In this document: piece by piece, positions 24,869-33,004 of the stretch
How positions within the stretch are numbered: position 1 is the stretch's first letter
Layout of the letters: each line of letters starts with the position of its first letter
Assembly: GCA_018716115.1 (NCBI GenBank)
Contig: DVKF01000059.1
Span: 1 to 54,622 of the forward strand
Direction: 5' to 3'
Length of the DNA: 54,622 nt
DNA from: Candidatus Alloscybalousia intestinigallinarum
GTDB taxonomy: Bacteria > Bacillota_I > Bacilli_A > RF39 > UBA660
Position numbers and translations under genes: made by a program
The notes under the pieces: generated by a model
Database searches by the model: none
The model's input: the letters and a program-made list of their open reading frames with translations, nothing else
What the model was told of the DNA's origin: nothing

Positions 24869-25191
24869 TGAAGAAAAAGGCTGCTAGTGAATTAATAGAG
24901 TTTGCCCTTGCATTTATAATATTAAGTGGTTTTCTAGGAATCAGAGGAACTCTTAATATTATTAAAGCAGTATTATCTGGGGTTAATTCTATTTTAGTAT
25001 CGTTTTACGATACTACCATTTTAACAGTAATGTTTAAATATTTTATTACTTTTCCAATAGTAGGTGTACTTTTGATGAGATTAGGTTCACTAAGAGGAAA
25101 AAAAGGACATCAGTTCGGTAAAGTTTTATATTTTATGGTGGGTTATGTAATCGGGTTAGTATTGGATTTTATATCAGGATTAATTTTTTAA
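24868..25191 (+). CDS. Small membrane protein of unknown function
   Basis: A 107-residue protein with about three hydrophobic segments (IEFALAFIILSGFLGI, ILTVMFKYFITFPIVGVLLM, VLYFMVGYVIGLVLDFISGLIF) and a basic loop (RLGSLRGKKGHQFG). The start overlaps the stop of the decayed small ORF, indicating former translational coupling. The gene has no good ribosome site of its own, so it may be poorly expressed now. Unknown family; the position opposite an XRE-ImmA regulator recalls accessory genes of integrative elements, but no integrase or relaxase is nearby. Confidence 0.6.
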   Translation: MKKKAASELIEFALAFIILSGFLGIRGTLNIIKAVLSGVNSILVSFYDTTILTVMFKYFITFPIVGVLLMRLGSLRGKKGHQFGKVLYFMVGYVIGLVLDFISGLIF

Positions 25192-25218
25192 TAAAGTTTA
25201 TTCCAAATTATATCGCAT

Positions 25219-25266
25219 TAAAAAGTACCAGACAATAGTAACTATAACTATTATCTGGTACTTTTT
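25219..25266. terminator. Bidirectional terminator before the U32 peptidase genes
   Basis: AAAAGTACCAGA(C)AATAGT pairs with ACTATT(A)TCTGGTACTTTTT, an extended stem of about 18 bp with T-runs on both strands. It ends both the small membrane gene and the trhP operon. Confidence 0.85.
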
Positions 25267-25268
25267 CT

Positions 25269-26453
25269 TTAATTTACTTTTATTCTCATCATAGAGTTTG
25301 CCTCTACTTCTTCAGGAACTCTTATTTTTAAGATTTCTTCAGGATGACAAGCCTTTTCGAGTGGATTTAATTCCTGATCATAAATTTTATCGATCGTAAA
25401 GGAAATTCTCTTTCCACTAGGCATAAAGATTTCTACTTCGGTATTCGGCTCAAAGTAGTTACGTTCAGAAATGGTAATCATCTTTTTTTCTTGGTCGTAG
25501 TCTAATACATAAGCGAGGTAATCTTGGTTGGATAGTTCTTGTCTACCAGTATAGTATTGATCGGTTTCATCGGCTTGATGGGTAAAATAATGAGAACTCG
25601 TCTCGCGGTTCGCAACCCGGGCTAATATTTTCTTTTCTTCTTCTAGAGCTTCCTTGGTCAATTTATCTTGATAACAAAGATCGATTAATTTACGATAGGA
25701 AGAAATTACGGTCGCTAGATAGTAGTGAGAACGCATTCTTCCCTCTACTTTTAGACTGGTAACGCCAATTTTAATCATATTTTCTATTTGATTAGCTAAG
25801 TTTAAATCTTTGGTTGCCATTGTGAATTTTTGACTATCTTCCCCTTCTAGATCAAAGGCAAAGCGGCATACTTGACTACATCCCCCACGATTAGAATCAC
25901 GGTTGGTGAAATAATTCGATAAGGTACAACGTCCACTATAAAAAGTACACATTGCGCCATGAATGAATACTTCGATATCCATTCCTGTTTTTTCGATAAT
26001 GGTTTGAATCTCTTCCATCGATAGTTCGCGGGCAAGTACGACTCGTTTTACTCCCTCATTCTTCCAGTAGTTAACGGCTTCAACATTGGTTGTTGATCCT
26101 TGAGTACTGACGTGTACTTCTACATTAGGGAAATTTTTTCGGATATATTGTATGATAAATGGATCACTTACAATAAAAGCATCGATTCCAGCATCCGCTA
26201 CTTGTCGTAAATAATCTTCAACTCCACTAATATCTTCGTTATGAAAAACAATATTGGCAGTTAAATACACTTTCTTATTTCTTTCGTGGGCAAAGGTACA
26301 AGCTTCTTTAATTTCATCGATACTAAAATTAGTGGCATTTGCCCGAAGACTATATTCTTGTCCTCCGATATAGACCGCATCAGCCCCATATAAAAGGGCA
26401 AGTTTTAATCGTTCTAAATCTCCTGCGGGAGAAAGTAATTCTATTTTTTTCAT
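25269..26453 (-). CDS. trhP2: U32 family peptidase-like tRNA hydroxylation protein TrhP2 (YrrO)
   Basis: A protein of 394 residues. The family features are LLSPAGDLERLKLALLYGADAVYIGG, FIHGAMCTFYSGRCTLSNYFT and GGCSQVCRFAFDL; the cysteines hold a [4Fe-4S] cluster. In Bacillus subtilis YrrN and YrrO (TrhP1/TrhP2) introduce 5-hydroxyuridine at the tRNA wobble position using prephenate, and TrmR then methylates it. The same three activities are encoded in this window. The ATG at 26453 follows AAGGGAAG; an earlier GTG is too close to that site. It is the last gene of the operon before a strong terminator. Confidence 0.88.
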   Translation of the reverse strand: MKKIELLSPAGDLERLKLALLYGADAVYIGGQEYSLRANATNFSIDEIKEACTFAHERNKKVYLTANIVFHNEDISGVEDYLRQVADAGIDAFIVSDPFIIQYIRKNFPNVEVHVSTQGSTTNVEAVNYWKNEGVKRVVLARELSMEEIQTIIEKTGMDIEVFIHGAMCTFYSGRCTLSNYFTNRDSNRGGCSQVCRFAFDLEGEDSQKFTMATKDLNLANQIENMIKIGVTSLKVEGRMRSHYYLATVISSYRKLIDLCYQDKLTKEALEEEKKILARVANRETSSHYFTHQADETDQYYTGRQELSNQDYLAYVLDYDQEKKMITISERNYFEPNTEVEIFMPSGKRISFTIDKIYDQELNPLEKACHPEEILKIRVPEEVEANSMMRIKVN

Positions 26454-26458
26454 GTTGT

Positions 26459-27343
26459 TCACTTCCCTTTCTTTACCTTATATATGGTTTTTTGATAGAA
26501 GAAATTGGTACTATCTCCAATCAAAGAAGCTGTCTTTTCTAAATATTTCTCTAAATCGATGTCGTCTCCTATTTCTACTTTTTCTTTGATTTCGTTAAAT
26601 AATTCTAGTACTTGTAAAGAAGTATCCATAGGAATAAAACTAGTGTCTAAAAGTCCGTAATCTAGATTACTTCTAATTAATTCCGGTAAAGCTTTAGTGC
26701 CATTAATGATTTTTCCAAAAAAGAGACTAGTTCCAGTTTTATCTTCTGTGATTAGATAGTCATTCTCAGGGTTAGTATGATCTTGTAAAGTATATTGTTC
26801 TTTCTGTTTCGCTTTTCCCATACTTTTAAAATAATTAGAAATTAACATTCTTCTAGAATGAGACATACTAGGATATCCCATGATTTGAACGATCAACTGC
26901 ATCTTCGTTTTTTTCTTCATCTCAATAATTTCTTCTAAGGTTACTTCGTTAGCAATCAACCCATACTTGACTCCTTTTTCAAAATAATAATTACAAGTAT
27001 TATAGTTAGTTACCATATGGGTTTGATTCCAGACTAGATCTAGGGCTAACTGTTTCCTTCTCACCATACTTAAGATTGCTAGATCATAGAAGAAAATCCC
27101 TTTAATATTCGTTTTTTCTAACTCGATTAGTAAACGTTCTACTTCTTCTAATTCCTCGTTAAAAATATTTTTATTCATGGCAATAAAAAGTTCACTTTCT
27201 TTAGAAAGTTCTTTGATTTCTTCTAGCGTTAATTCCGGATAATGAACACTATAATTTTTTAAACCAAATAAAAAGTGATTGACTCCTTTTTCCTGATAGA
27301 ATTTTATTTCCTGTTTATCTTGTGGGACAACAATATACTGCAT
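26459..27343 (-). CDS. trhP1: U32 family peptidase-like tRNA hydroxylation protein TrhP1 (YrrN)
   Basis: A 294-residue shorter U32 protein that partners the longer one encoded 5 bp downstream, as YrrN does with YrrO. It begins YIVVPQDKQEIKFYQEKGVNHFLFGLKNYSVHYPELTLEEI and carries the TIM-barrel strand pattern (GIFFYDLAIL, LVWNQTHMVTNYNTCNYYF), but it lacks the cysteine cluster of its partner. In Bacillus it follows trmR (yrrM) directly; here the six-gene paralogue array lies in between. Confidence 0.82.
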   Translation of the reverse strand: MQYIVVPQDKQEIKFYQEKGVNHFLFGLKNYSVHYPELTLEEIKELSKESELFIAMNKNIFNEELEEVERLLIELEKTNIKGIFFYDLAILSMVRRKQLALDLVWNQTHMVTNYNTCNYYFEKGVKYGLIANEVTLEEIIEMKKKTKMQLIVQIMGYPSMSHSRRMLISNYFKSMGKAKQKEQYTLQDHTNPENDYLITEDKTGTSLFFGKIINGTKALPELIRSNLDYGLLDTSFIPMDTSLQVLELFNEIKEKVEIGDDIDLEKYLEKTASLIGDSTNFFYQKTIYKVKKGK

Positions 27344-27650
27344 ATTATTCCTTCTTCCTCTTTCGATATTATTTAACCATAGAAAAAAGAAAAAGAAAAG
27401 TTATTTTTCCCTTTTCTTTACTAATTTTCTGTAGTGAATTCTTGTTATAGTATCTATAATTTATCCTATATTTTATTATGTAAAGAAGCATAATACCGAT
27501 TTAAATACAGTTTAAACCCTCTTGATGTTCTTTAACTCTATCTGATTTTGATCTAGATTAAGTAAAATTTCTCTAATGCAGGCCAATTTTTTATAATAAT
27601 CTTTTTTCGGTCCATGCTCATTCCCCTATTCATCTTTTATTATTCATCTT
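27344..27650 (-). other. Intergenic region between paralogue array and trhP1, holding a decayed seventh copy
   Basis: About 300 AT-rich bases. The part nearest the array holds the direct repeat AAAAGATGAATA (twice) and the remnant described separately. The part nearest trhP1 shows no clear terminator but must hold the trhP1 promoter; TTATAGTATCTATAATTT-like boxes are present. Nothing else is recognisable. Confidence 0.5.
27512..27615 (-). pseudogene. Remnant of a seventh array paralogue (N-terminus only)
   Basis: On the minus strand AGGGGAATGAGC precedes an ATG. After a one-base frame disturbance in an A-run, the reading YKKLACIREILLNLDQNQIELKN matches the conserved beginning of the six intact paralogues (EKLLLIKEILIxADxxxIxLP). 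It stops at TAA after about 30 codons, and nothing further of the family is found downstream. This decayed copy directly follows the last intact gene, showing that the array has lost as well as gained members. Confidence 0.6.
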
Positions 27651-29390
27651 TTATTTTTTTAATACTTTATTTCTTTTTTCTTTTTCTTGTTTTAACATAT
27701 GATCTACTTCATCAATTTGGGCTTGATAAAGACGATATGTTGGGGGTAAAGAAGATTCTATTACGGATACTTGGGATTCTTTTTGACTCTTCTTTTGGAA
27801 CTCTATAAATTCTTTTTTTGGTCGTTGTTTCAATTCCTTCATATAATCAATCGCTATTAGATAAGTATCTAGGGATATATCCGATGGATATTGTTCTGTT
27901 AGAGCGTCAAGGATATTTTTTCTTTCCCAATCATATTTGGTTTTAAAGATAAGATCGATAATTTTCTTATATATTTCTAGGGCATTATTGGTCGCACTAT
28001 TTTCTAAAAATTCGCCACAATTTAAAGCAGTAAACGCTGCTCGAATTTGTTTTTCTTTTTCCTTCGTGATAGATGGTGATAATTTATTTAGTAAATATTG
28101 GTAGATTTGGTAAATATCTGGATTAGTTTGAGAGAGACGTTTAATATTTTCGTTTGTGATTGATTTTTGGAATTCTTTAGTAAGAGAAGGATCTAATTGG
28201 GTGAATTTCTCTATGAAGTCAATCAGTTCAGAAAATGAATTCAATGTCTTCTGCAAATTTTTTTGTTGAAGTATCTCCGCTACAGAATCTAAAGAAGCAG
28301 GGTCTAAAGTTTCAAAATAATTAAGTAGCTGAATTAAGGCATCTTGTCCTATTCTAAGTTCTTCTTCACTGATTAGCAAGCGGAAAAAATAATTATTATT
28401 ACTATTTAGTAAATTTAATAGTGAATCTTTTTTCTCATCAGTTATTGTAGAGGCAAGATCATGACTTAACGCATATACAGAAAACTCTCCATTTTTTGTA
28501 AAGTAAAGATGGAAAGGAACAAGAAAATAGCTAAATATGACTAAGGCTAGCTCATTTTCGCTAGTTTCTGCTTTTTTAACAAACGACAAAAAATTAGGAA
28601 TATGAATTACTGCTTGTTCAACTAAAGCATGAAAATCAGGATTCATCAATAGTTCAGTTTCTATATCTAGGAGTGACGGATCATTCTGTTTTTTTATTTT
28701 TGTTAATAGTTGATGAAACTCAAGCTTACTGATATCTAAAGTACAAAAATCACGATTAGATAATAAAGCAGAAATTTCTTTTCTTTCTCTACTCCATAAT
28801 AGATATTGATAAAATTCTTCGTGCGAAATTTCTTTATTTTCTATCCAATCTTTGGTAAAATCACTAATTAAAATGGTACTGATTTCTCTTAGTGAGTTAA
28901 ATACTTCTTCATCGGTTAGTTTAGGATTTTCAATTGTGGACTGGAGTAAAGAATAAATTTCTCGATGGGTAAATTCTTCTTTGAGAAGCAGGGAAATAAT
29001 ATTTTTAAATAAAGAAAGCGTGTTTTTACGTTTATCTTTTCCCATTCTAATATAGGAAAATAATTGTTTTTTAGTTGGTTCTAATTCAGAAAATTTGACA
29101 ATTGAGTCAAGATAAGTTGAAAATTGTTCACTTTGAATATCCGTACAATCCCATCTTGTCTGGTTTAAAATTTCCAGCATCATTTGTTTTTTTAAATATT
29201 TATTTTCTATTTTAAGATTAAGAATAAAATTTAAATAAACAAGGAAATTTTGGCCATCTGTCTCAGCTAACCACCTTATCATCGGGAAACTTTGTTCTAA
29301 TAGCCTAGAAACAATATCTTCTGGTAATTTTAATTGTTGTTGATCAGCTTGTATTAAAATTTTTCTAATATATAATAACTTTTCTCGCAT
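27651..29390 (-). CDS. Tandem array paralogue 6 (last intact copy), unknown function
   Basis: A 579-residue protein of the same unrecognised family as its five upstream neighbours. It has the conserved head (MREKLLYIRKILIQADQQQLKLPEDIVSRLL) and tail (FKTKYDWERKNILDALTEQYPSDISLDTYLIAIDYM, then YRLYQAQIDEVDHMLKQEKEK). There is no signal peptide, membrane segment, cysteine motif or nucleotide-binding loop. The sequence is Leu/Ile/Glu/Lys-rich and looks all-helical, with a repeating helix-turn pattern that suggests an alpha-solenoid. Unlike the other members it is separated from the preceding copy by 219 bp and has only a weak ribosome site (AAGAAGAGAAC). Confidence 0.88.
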   Translation of the reverse strand: MREKLLYIRKILIQADQQQLKLPEDIVSRLLEQSFPMIRWLAETDGQNFLVYLNFILNLKIENKYLKKQMMLEILNQTRWDCTDIQSEQFSTYLDSIVKFSELEPTKKQLFSYIRMGKDKRKNTLSLFKNIISLLLKEEFTHREIYSLLQSTIENPKLTDEEVFNSLREISTILISDFTKDWIENKEISHEEFYQYLLWSRERKEISALLSNRDFCTLDISKLEFHQLLTKIKKQNDPSLLDIETELLMNPDFHALVEQAVIHIPNFLSFVKKAETSENELALVIFSYFLVPFHLYFTKNGEFSVYALSHDLASTITDEKKDSLLNLLNSNNNYFFRLLISEEELRIGQDALIQLLNYFETLDPASLDSVAEILQQKNLQKTLNSFSELIDFIEKFTQLDPSLTKEFQKSITNENIKRLSQTNPDIYQIYQYLLNKLSPSITKEKEKQIRAAFTALNCGEFLENSATNNALEIYKKIIDLIFKTKYDWERKNILDALTEQYPSDISLDTYLIAIDYMKELKQRPKKEFIEFQKKSQKESQVSVIESSLPPTYRLYQAQIDEVDHMLKQEKEKRNKVLKK

Positions 29391-29609
29391 ATTTGTTCTC
29401 TTCTTTCTATTTATCGGATATTTTATGGATTCTATTTATTTACAGTATCTGTTTTCTTTATTATCTAAATATAATACTTTATATCCAGATTTATCTTTTT
29501 TTAGGTAAAATGTTTTCTTCCTAGAAAGTGGGGATTCTGTCTACTAATACTTCAGTTTCATTCTTTTCTACTTTCCGGATCTTTCATTAAATTTAAGTTT
29601 GACTCGTCT

Positions 29610-31319
29610 TTATTTTACTCCTTTAGGTTTAGTCTTTTTTAAGGTTTTATTTTCTTCTTTTTCTAGCATATCCTCAATTTTTGCGATATATTCTCCATAT
29701 TGAGGATATCTTTCGTCTTGATGACGGACGGTTTCATCCTTCATAAAATGAAGTAATAGAAAATAAGTACTAGGGGAAATTTCTTTATATTTTTCAGTAG
29801 ATACCATATAGAGATGATTTAATTGCGATTCTTCTTTACAGTCAAAGACAATATCCGTTAGATGCTGTAAGTCTTCTTTGGTTAGGGAAGTTTGAAAATG
29901 CTGATTAAATTCCGATGAAGTTAAAATATTACTTATGGTATCCAATTTTTGTCTACATAATCTATTTTCCTCTTTTGCCTTATTCGCTATATAAGGTAAT
30001 ATTTCATACCTAGTGATATCCTTGGATAGAAAATCTTCAAAATTATTGTTGCTAACTAAGTCAAGAAGGATATCTGAAGTTGCGATATCCAATTCGGGAA
30101 TGTTTAATGCTTTTAATTGTTCTACTATTTCTTCACAAGAGGAATAATGAAAGAAAAGATAACCATTCTCTAACATTCTTAGTGTCGTAATAAAAGCATT
30201 ATAAGAAGGAATACTAGTGAGATAGGTAATTAGCTTTTCTAGTTGTTGATTATTTTCTTCTGGTGAAAGAGAATTATTTTTAAACATTTCAATCATTCCT
30301 GTTGTCTCTGCTAAGCACAATAGATTTTCTATCCCACTTTGTGTGCCGTATGGTTTATTTTCTAATAAAGAAGTAAATTTCTTACATAAATGTAGTGGAT
30401 TTTGATGAGTAGATACGCAATAATTACTCCACTCTTCAAAAAGAAAATAATAAAACATCCGTAAATTCAATTCCCAGTTTTGATAATCTGTGTTTTTTTC
30501 ACAAACTAAAGAAATGACTTCTTTCATCGATAGATCAGTTTCAAACACTAAGCTCTTCAAATTAGGACAGGTTAAAATATTGGTTTTCCAGTTAATAGAA
30601 TGATTTTGAGCCTCCTCTATCTTTATCGTATCTAAGATTTTTCGATAATCTGAGGCACTCATTTGATTTTTTTCTAATAAATAAATCAAAGTATCACTAG
30701 CTAAAACTCTAACTAAATATTTATTATCTAAACCGATAGATAACAGTTCAAGCATTTCTTTTTCCGTTAGGTAGTGTCTTTCTAACAATTTATTTTCCTG
30801 TTGGAGTTTTTTTAATAACAGAACTTCTTCTTTTATTGCTTTTTTATTTAGTGGATAGGCGTCTTCTTGATAGAATGGTTCTAAAAATTTTAAGAGTTGT
30901 TTGTGATTTTGTTTAGAAAATCCACCTAGTCCTTCTTTAAAGAAAGAAACAATAAATAAGAACATTTCGTCTACTTTCTCGGTATTTTTCATCTTCTCTA
31001 TAAACGCAAGCATTTGTCTTCTAGTGGGATTTAACTCTAAAAATGCGGAAACCACTTTGGTATTTAGTGATTTATTTTGATTGATTGAACGTAAATGAAT
31101 TAGTAAATCTCTTTTATAGTCGACTTCTTCTAATGTAAAATAAAAGGAATAGAGATTTTTTATTTGATCTTCATCTACCGTTTTTGCTAGTATCCAAAGA
31201 TTTCTTTCGTCTTCAGCTAGTAATTGATTATAGACTTTTTCTTTATCACTTAGTTGAACTCGATGTTCTTCCATCTTGATCAGAATCTCTTTTATATGAT
31301 TTAATTTTTCTATATTCAT
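29610..31319 (-). CDS. Tandem array paralogue 5, unknown function
   Basis: 569 residues, the most divergent member. The head is MNIEKLNHIKEILIKMEEHRVQL, while the usual LP-x-DVVS-x-LL box has become SDKEKVYNQLL. The tail motif is weakened to KEESQLNHLYMVSTEKYKEISPSTYFLLLHFM, without the WQRKNI sequence, but ends with the shared YPQYGEYIAKIEDMLEKEENK pattern. Conserved middle segments such as LTEKEMLELLSIGLDNKYLVRVLASD and LNPTRRQMLAFIEKMKN align with the others. It is predicted cytosolic and all-helical. It starts 11 bp after the preceding copy, so it is cotranscribed. Divergence suggests an early duplication or relaxed selection. Confidence 0.88.
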   Translation of the reverse strand: MNIEKLNHIKEILIKMEEHRVQLSDKEKVYNQLLAEDERNLWILAKTVDEDQIKNLYSFYFTLEEVDYKRDLLIHLRSINQNKSLNTKVVSAFLELNPTRRQMLAFIEKMKNTEKVDEMFLFIVSFFKEGLGGFSKQNHKQLLKFLEPFYQEDAYPLNKKAIKEEVLLLKKLQQENKLLERHYLTEKEMLELLSIGLDNKYLVRVLASDTLIYLLEKNQMSASDYRKILDTIKIEEAQNHSINWKTNILTCPNLKSLVFETDLSMKEVISLVCEKNTDYQNWELNLRMFYYFLFEEWSNYCVSTHQNPLHLCKKFTSLLENKPYGTQSGIENLLCLAETTGMIEMFKNNSLSPEENNQQLEKLITYLTSIPSYNAFITTLRMLENGYLFFHYSSCEEIVEQLKALNIPELDIATSDILLDLVSNNNFEDFLSKDITRYEILPYIANKAKEENRLCRQKLDTISNILTSSEFNQHFQTSLTKEDLQHLTDIVFDCKEESQLNHLYMVSTEKYKEISPSTYFLLLHFMKDETVRHQDERYPQYGEYIAKIEDMLEKEENKTLKKTKPKGVK

Positions 31320-31330
31320 GTTTTCCTCTC

Positions 31331-32995
31331 CTATTTTTTCTGTAATATTTTAGGGTTATCTTGTTCTAATTGTTTTAACAAGTTATCCACTTCGGCGATT
31401 TGGTTTTGATATAGATAGGATTTTTTCCTTGGACGAGTGGCCCAGTCTTCTTTAGGTCTCTTTTTCATTTCTGCCATATACTTAATGGCCATTAGATAAG
31501 TATCTTTCTTAATATCATTTGGGTAATGTAATTGCGCTACTTCTTGGATATTCTCCAATTGCCAAGCTTCTTTGGTATTTAAGGTAAGATCAATCAATTC
31601 TTTCATGTCATCTATACTTAGTTTCCGCATTATGGTTAGCTCTAAAGCATAGTCGATCAACCAAAGTGCGGTTTGGAATTGTTTCTTTTCTATCACTGAA
31701 ACTGAAGGGGAATTAGATATTTTTTCTATTAAATACGGATATAATTCTAATGCGATTCTGCTATTATTTACTATTGAGTGGCACAACTCTCCTTCAAGGG
31801 ACGGATGAACTGAACTAATTTGCTTTAAGTAGTTAGCAACCTCAAGGAAGGAATGAGAGTTTACTAGCAAAGGGGAAGTGGCTAAAATTTCCATGTATCT
31901 CTTTCTTTTTAACGGTTCTAGTTGCTTTAAATAGGTTAATAAATCGGCTAATTCTTGTAAAGAGGTGTCCCCTTTTTTCATTGGCCCAATCGATATATCT
32001 AATATTTCTTGTGTTGAACTGAATAATAATTCATCAAAACCATATTCGTTTTGCGGATCGATTTTATATAAAGTTTCTGATACTTGTTTACTAAATTCTA
32101 GGGGATCATTTTCATTAATAGCGAATAAGGTCATTCCCTTGTTTAATATTTTTAAACACATAAGATCTTCTTTTTTCTCACGTTCATTGATAAAAGCTAA
32201 TACTTCTGATAGTTGAAGATTATGTTTAGCTAATAGAATAGGAAAATAGTTAGCGGTAAATATTTCTATTTCTTGCCTTGTATAAGATTCTGGTTTAGCC
32301 TTTCTGACTTGAGCTAATACACTTCTAATTTCTTGAAGAGTTAGATTTTGTAAATGTTCATTTTTTAGTAACTCGGCTACTGCCTCACTATCTAAAATCC
32401 AAGATAAATATTCGGAACAATCTTGCGAAGATATTCCTTTATTCTTTATTAAGTGAAAGAAGTTAAGATTGTTTTCTACATTTTCTATTCGTTCTAAAGT
32501 TGGGGTATAGACAAAGTCTCGTTCAAGAATTTTCTTTAGTAATGCTAGAATATTTGTATTCACGATAGATAAATTTCTCATTCCATTGATTACTCTTCTT
32601 AAACAACGGGGTTCATCCACTTTTTTCGCTTTTTCTATAAATTCAAATACGTCATCACTTTGAGGATCAAGTTTACAAAAGTCAATCAATAATCCTTTGT
32701 ATTGTGAAAAATTGGTATCGTCGATATCGGGACTTATGATAAATAAATCTCTTTCCATTCCAATTAATTGAATGAGTACTTGTCTTTTTTCCCGGCTGGT
32801 TAACGTATTCGCATTTAAGATAAAATCAATCGACTCTTGTTTATAGTGAGAAGGATCATTTACTAATAATTTTAGCGTCTCTTTATCTTCTTTTAACAAT
32901 TCCAAGACAATATTCTCTGGAAGTGTGAGTGTTTCAGCTTCTGTTTCTGTGTTAATTAAAAATTCTCTAATCAATAATAATTTTTCTTTTTCCAT
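31331..32995 (-). CDS. Tandem array paralogue 4, unknown function
   Basis: 554 residues with head MEKEKLLLIREFLINTETEAETLTLPENIVLELLKED and tail LNTKEAWQLENIQEVAQLHYPNDIKKDTYLMAIKYMAEMKKRPKEDW, closing YLYQNQIAEVDNLLKQLEQ. The middle has the shared ISSQDCSEYLSWILDSEAVAELLKNE and LAFINEREKKEDLMCLKIL segments. No catalytic motif or export signal is seen. It begins 9 bp after paralogue 3 and is followed after 11 bp by paralogue 5, so it is certainly part of one transcript. Confidence 0.9.
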   Translation of the reverse strand: MEKEKLLLIREFLINTETEAETLTLPENIVLELLKEDKETLKLLVNDPSHYKQESIDFILNANTLTSREKRQVLIQLIGMERDLFIISPDIDDTNFSQYKGLLIDFCKLDPQSDDVFEFIEKAKKVDEPRCLRRVINGMRNLSIVNTNILALLKKILERDFVYTPTLERIENVENNLNFFHLIKNKGISSQDCSEYLSWILDSEAVAELLKNEHLQNLTLQEIRSVLAQVRKAKPESYTRQEIEIFTANYFPILLAKHNLQLSEVLAFINEREKKEDLMCLKILNKGMTLFAINENDPLEFSKQVSETLYKIDPQNEYGFDELLFSSTQEILDISIGPMKKGDTSLQELADLLTYLKQLEPLKRKRYMEILATSPLLVNSHSFLEVANYLKQISSVHPSLEGELCHSIVNNSRIALELYPYLIEKISNSPSVSVIEKKQFQTALWLIDYALELTIMRKLSIDDMKELIDLTLNTKEAWQLENIQEVAQLHYPNDIKKDTYLMAIKYMAEMKKRPKEDWATRPRKKSYLYQNQIAEVDNLLKQLEQDNPKILQKK

Positions 32996-33004
32996 ATTTT
33001 TCTC

